DNA of 6,034 nucleotides from Bacillota bacterium (GTDB taxonomy: Bacteria; Bacillota; Bacilli; Alicyclobacillales; SLC66). The position numbers and the translations under genes are program-made. Of the stretch, positions 4,892-6,034 are shown one piece after another; the first letter of the stretch is position 1; each line of letters begins with the position of its first letter. The notes below the pieces were generated by a model that was not told the origin of the DNA, did no database searches, and saw only the letters and a program-made list of their open reading frames with translations. The stretch spans positions 1 through 6,034 of the forward strand of contig JAJZAS010000103.1 of the NCBI GenBank assembly GCA_021799325.1. Direction: 5' to 3'.

Positions 4892-5122
4892 ATGGCGGGC
4901 GGACTGACGCAAATCGTGAAAGGCGCGCACCAGGCGCTTGACGACATGAAATATGAAATTGCAGCCGAGTTGGGGTTGCCGGTGTATCAAGGAAGCGAAG
5001 ATTATTGGGGGCACATCATGACGAAAGACGCTGGCACTGTAGGCGGTCATATGACGCGAAAGCTGGTGGCTTTTGGCGAAATGGCGCTTTCCGGGGAAAA
5101 CCCTGCGAATGTCAACCAATAA
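4892..5122 (+). CDS. Alpha/beta-type small acid-soluble spore protein (SASP)
   Basis: SASPs coat and protect DNA in the dormant forespore and are degraded by the Gpr protease at germination. The 76-residue product has the two family signatures: ALDDMKYEIAAELGL (15-29), which includes the E-I-A Gpr cleavage site after Glu22, and DAGTVGGHMTRKLVAFGE (46-63). The middle DYWGHIMTKD (37-46) is the DYWG-type variant rather than the Bacillus GADTTARANG type. ATG 4892 is preferred because GGAGG (4879-4883) is 8 nt upstream. An in-frame ATG at 4886 would leave only 2 nt from that site and adds two residues. I found no convincing sigma-G promoter in 4795-4885, although forespore expression is expected for the family. 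Confidence 0.93.
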   Translation: MAGGLTQIVKGAHQALDDMKYEIAAELGLPVYQGSEDYWGHIMTKDAGTVGGHMTRKLVAFGEMALSGENPANVNQ

Positions 5123-5149
5123 TGTGGTTTCATGCGATGAATTGAATGT

Positions 5150-5178
5150 GGGGCTGGCTGATGCTGGCCCTAATTTTT
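5150..5178 (+). terminator. Intrinsic terminator of the SASP gene
   Basis: GGGCTGGC (5151-5158) pairs with GCTGGCCC (5163-5170) around TGAT, eight pairs with two U-G wobbles in RNA, followed by TAATTTTT. It lies 28 nt past the SASP stop and just before the metK promoter, insulating the two units. Confidence 0.75.
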
Positions 5179-5185
5179 CAGCACA

Positions 5186-5215
5186 TTGTCAGATGAGCAG
5201 GAACATGTCTATAAT
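5186..5215 (+). promoter_or_regulatory. Sigma-A promoter of metK
   Basis: TTGTCA (5186-5191) is followed after 18 nt by a perfect TATAAT (5210-5215). Predicted start is near 5222, leaving a 5' UTR of about 60 nt. The promoter begins only 8 nt after the upstream terminator's T-tract. Confidence 0.75.
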
Positions 5216-5283
5216 ACAATAGCATGGCGAATATAAGGGCAATTCTACATTTTTATAGGTGAGTGTATTGGAGGTGGGATAAA

Positions 5284-6034
5284 TTGCCGAATCGTAGGCT
5301 TTTTACTTCTGAATCAGTGACGGAAGGTCATCCTGATAAAATTTGTGATCAGATTTCAGATGCTCTCCTGGATGCTTTTTTGGCAAAAGATCCAATGTCG
5401 AGAGTGGCTTGTGAAACTTCGGTAACAACAGGGCTCGTGCTTGTAGCGGGCGAAGTGACGACAGAAGCGTATGTGGATATCCCAAGGGTGGTGCGCGACG
5501 CCATTCGCAAGATTGGGTATACGAGGGCGAAATACGGTTTTGATGCGGAAACCTGCGCGGTCATCACCTCTATTGATGAACAGTCCCCTGATATAGCGAT
5601 GGGGGTCAATAAAGCGCTGGAAGCAAGGCTTGGTGAAATGACCGATGATCAGATTGACGCCATCGGTGCTGGGGACCAAGGGTTGATGTTCGGCTTTGCG
5701 GTCAACGAAACCAAAGAACTCATGCCGCTTCCCATTTCTCTCGCGCATGCGTTAGCAAGGCGTTTGACGGAGGTTCGAAAAGAACGCTTGGTGCCTTATC
5801 TGCGTCCAGACGGAAAGACGCAAGTGACGGTGGAGTATGAGGGAAATCGCCCGGTGCGAGTGGATACGATCGTAATCTCGACACAACACCATCCGCTTGT
5901 CGATCGTGAGACGATTGAGCGGGATATGATCGAACTAGTGGTCAAGCAAGTGGTGCCAGAACAATTTATCGATGACAACACCAAATACCTAATCAATCCC
6001 ACGGGCCGTTTTGTCATTGGCGGTCCACAAAGAT
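5284..6034 (+). CDS. metK: S-adenosylmethionine synthetase (MetK), 3' end outside window
   Basis: MetK makes S-adenosylmethionine from methionine and ATP, releasing phosphate and pyrophosphate, in the cytoplasm. The window holds the first 250 codons of a protein usually close to 400 residues; the reading frame is open to the right edge. Visible motifs are FTSESVTEGHPDKICDQISD (7-26) with the ATP-binding His16 and Asp18, GAGDQGLMFGFA (128-139, family signature 1), KTQVTVEY (178-185), VDTIVISTQHH (193-203) and FVIGGP (243-248). The second signature (GGGAFSGKD) would lie just past the edge. The start is TTG at 5284 with GGAGG (5270-5274) 9 nt upstream. An in-frame GTG at 5263 lies upstream of that site and a stop precedes it at 5260. 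It has its own promoter and a short leader without a SAM riboswitch. Confidence 0.97.
   Translation, partial: MPNRRLFTSESVTEGHPDKICDQISDALLDAFLAKDPMSRVACETSVTTGLVLVAGEVTTEAYVDIPRVVRDAIRKIGYTRAKYGFDAETCAVITSIDEQSPDIAMGVNKALEARLGEMTDDQIDAIGAGDQGLMFGFAVNETKELMPLPISLAHALARRLTEVRKERLVPYLRPDGKTQVTVEYEGNRPVRVDTIVISTQHHPLVDRETIERDMIELVVKQVVPEQFIDDNTKYLINPTGRFVIGGPQR

Noticed and set aside
1..6034. CRISPR array, insertion sequence, tRNA or rRNA
   Set aside because: No regularly spaced repeats, transposase-like frames, terminal inverted repeats or tRNA cloverleaf were seen.

Overview
The window reads as chromosomal DNA of an endospore-forming Firmicute of the Bacillales. The evidence is an alpha/beta-type small acid-soluble spore protein, a Bacillus-type cold-shock protein, copper-amine-oxidase-N-like 'stalk' proteins, TagA and LCP wall-polymer enzymes, purine-rich Shine-Dalgarno sites, and frequent TTG/GTG starts. 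The mix and moderate base composition would fit an Alicyclobacillaceae- or Paenibacillaceae-like lineage, but this is inference; no rRNA is present.

Layout. (1) 50-385, minus strand: a cold-shock protein gene with its own promoter, a short leader carrying repeats and a hairpin, and an intrinsic terminator. (2) 466-2671, plus strand: two tandem paralogous exported proteins, each with an N-terminal signal or anchor, a Cu_amine_oxidN1-like stalk domain and a C-terminal beta domain resembling NPCBM/NEW2. The second adds a 60-residue Ser/Gly/Asn/Thr tail. (3) 2672-3139, a 468-bp gene-free stretch that is far from empty. It holds a good sigma-A-like promoter, a recognisable GEMM-I (cyclic-di-GMP-I) riboswitch aptamer starting about 15 nt into the transcript, a long imperfect hairpin of about 80 nt, a perfect 8-bp-arm palindrome, and a strong intrinsic terminator just before the next gene. 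(4) 3140-4794: a two-gene operon, tagA-like (GT26) and LytR-CpsA-Psr (LCP) family, overlapping by 4 bp. (5) 4892-5122: a SASP gene, followed by a terminator. (6) 5186-6034: promoter and first 250 codons of metK, running off the right edge.

How it fits together. TagA-type enzymes add the second sugar of the lipid-linked wall teichoic acid linkage unit, and LCP enzymes transfer finished polymers onto peptidoglycan. The aptamer, its promoter and the terminator are co-oriented with this pair, so the most economical reading is that cyclic-di-GMP tunes transcription of a wall-glycopolymer module by attenuation. The two stalk/NPCBM-like proteins next door may also be cell-surface proteins. The direction of switching cannot be fixed from sequence. 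One possible long-range pairing between the aptamer core and the terminator would make it an OFF switch.

The most noteworthy content is the riboswitch-to-wall-polymer link and the unusually long, structured segment of about 200 nt between aptamer and terminator.
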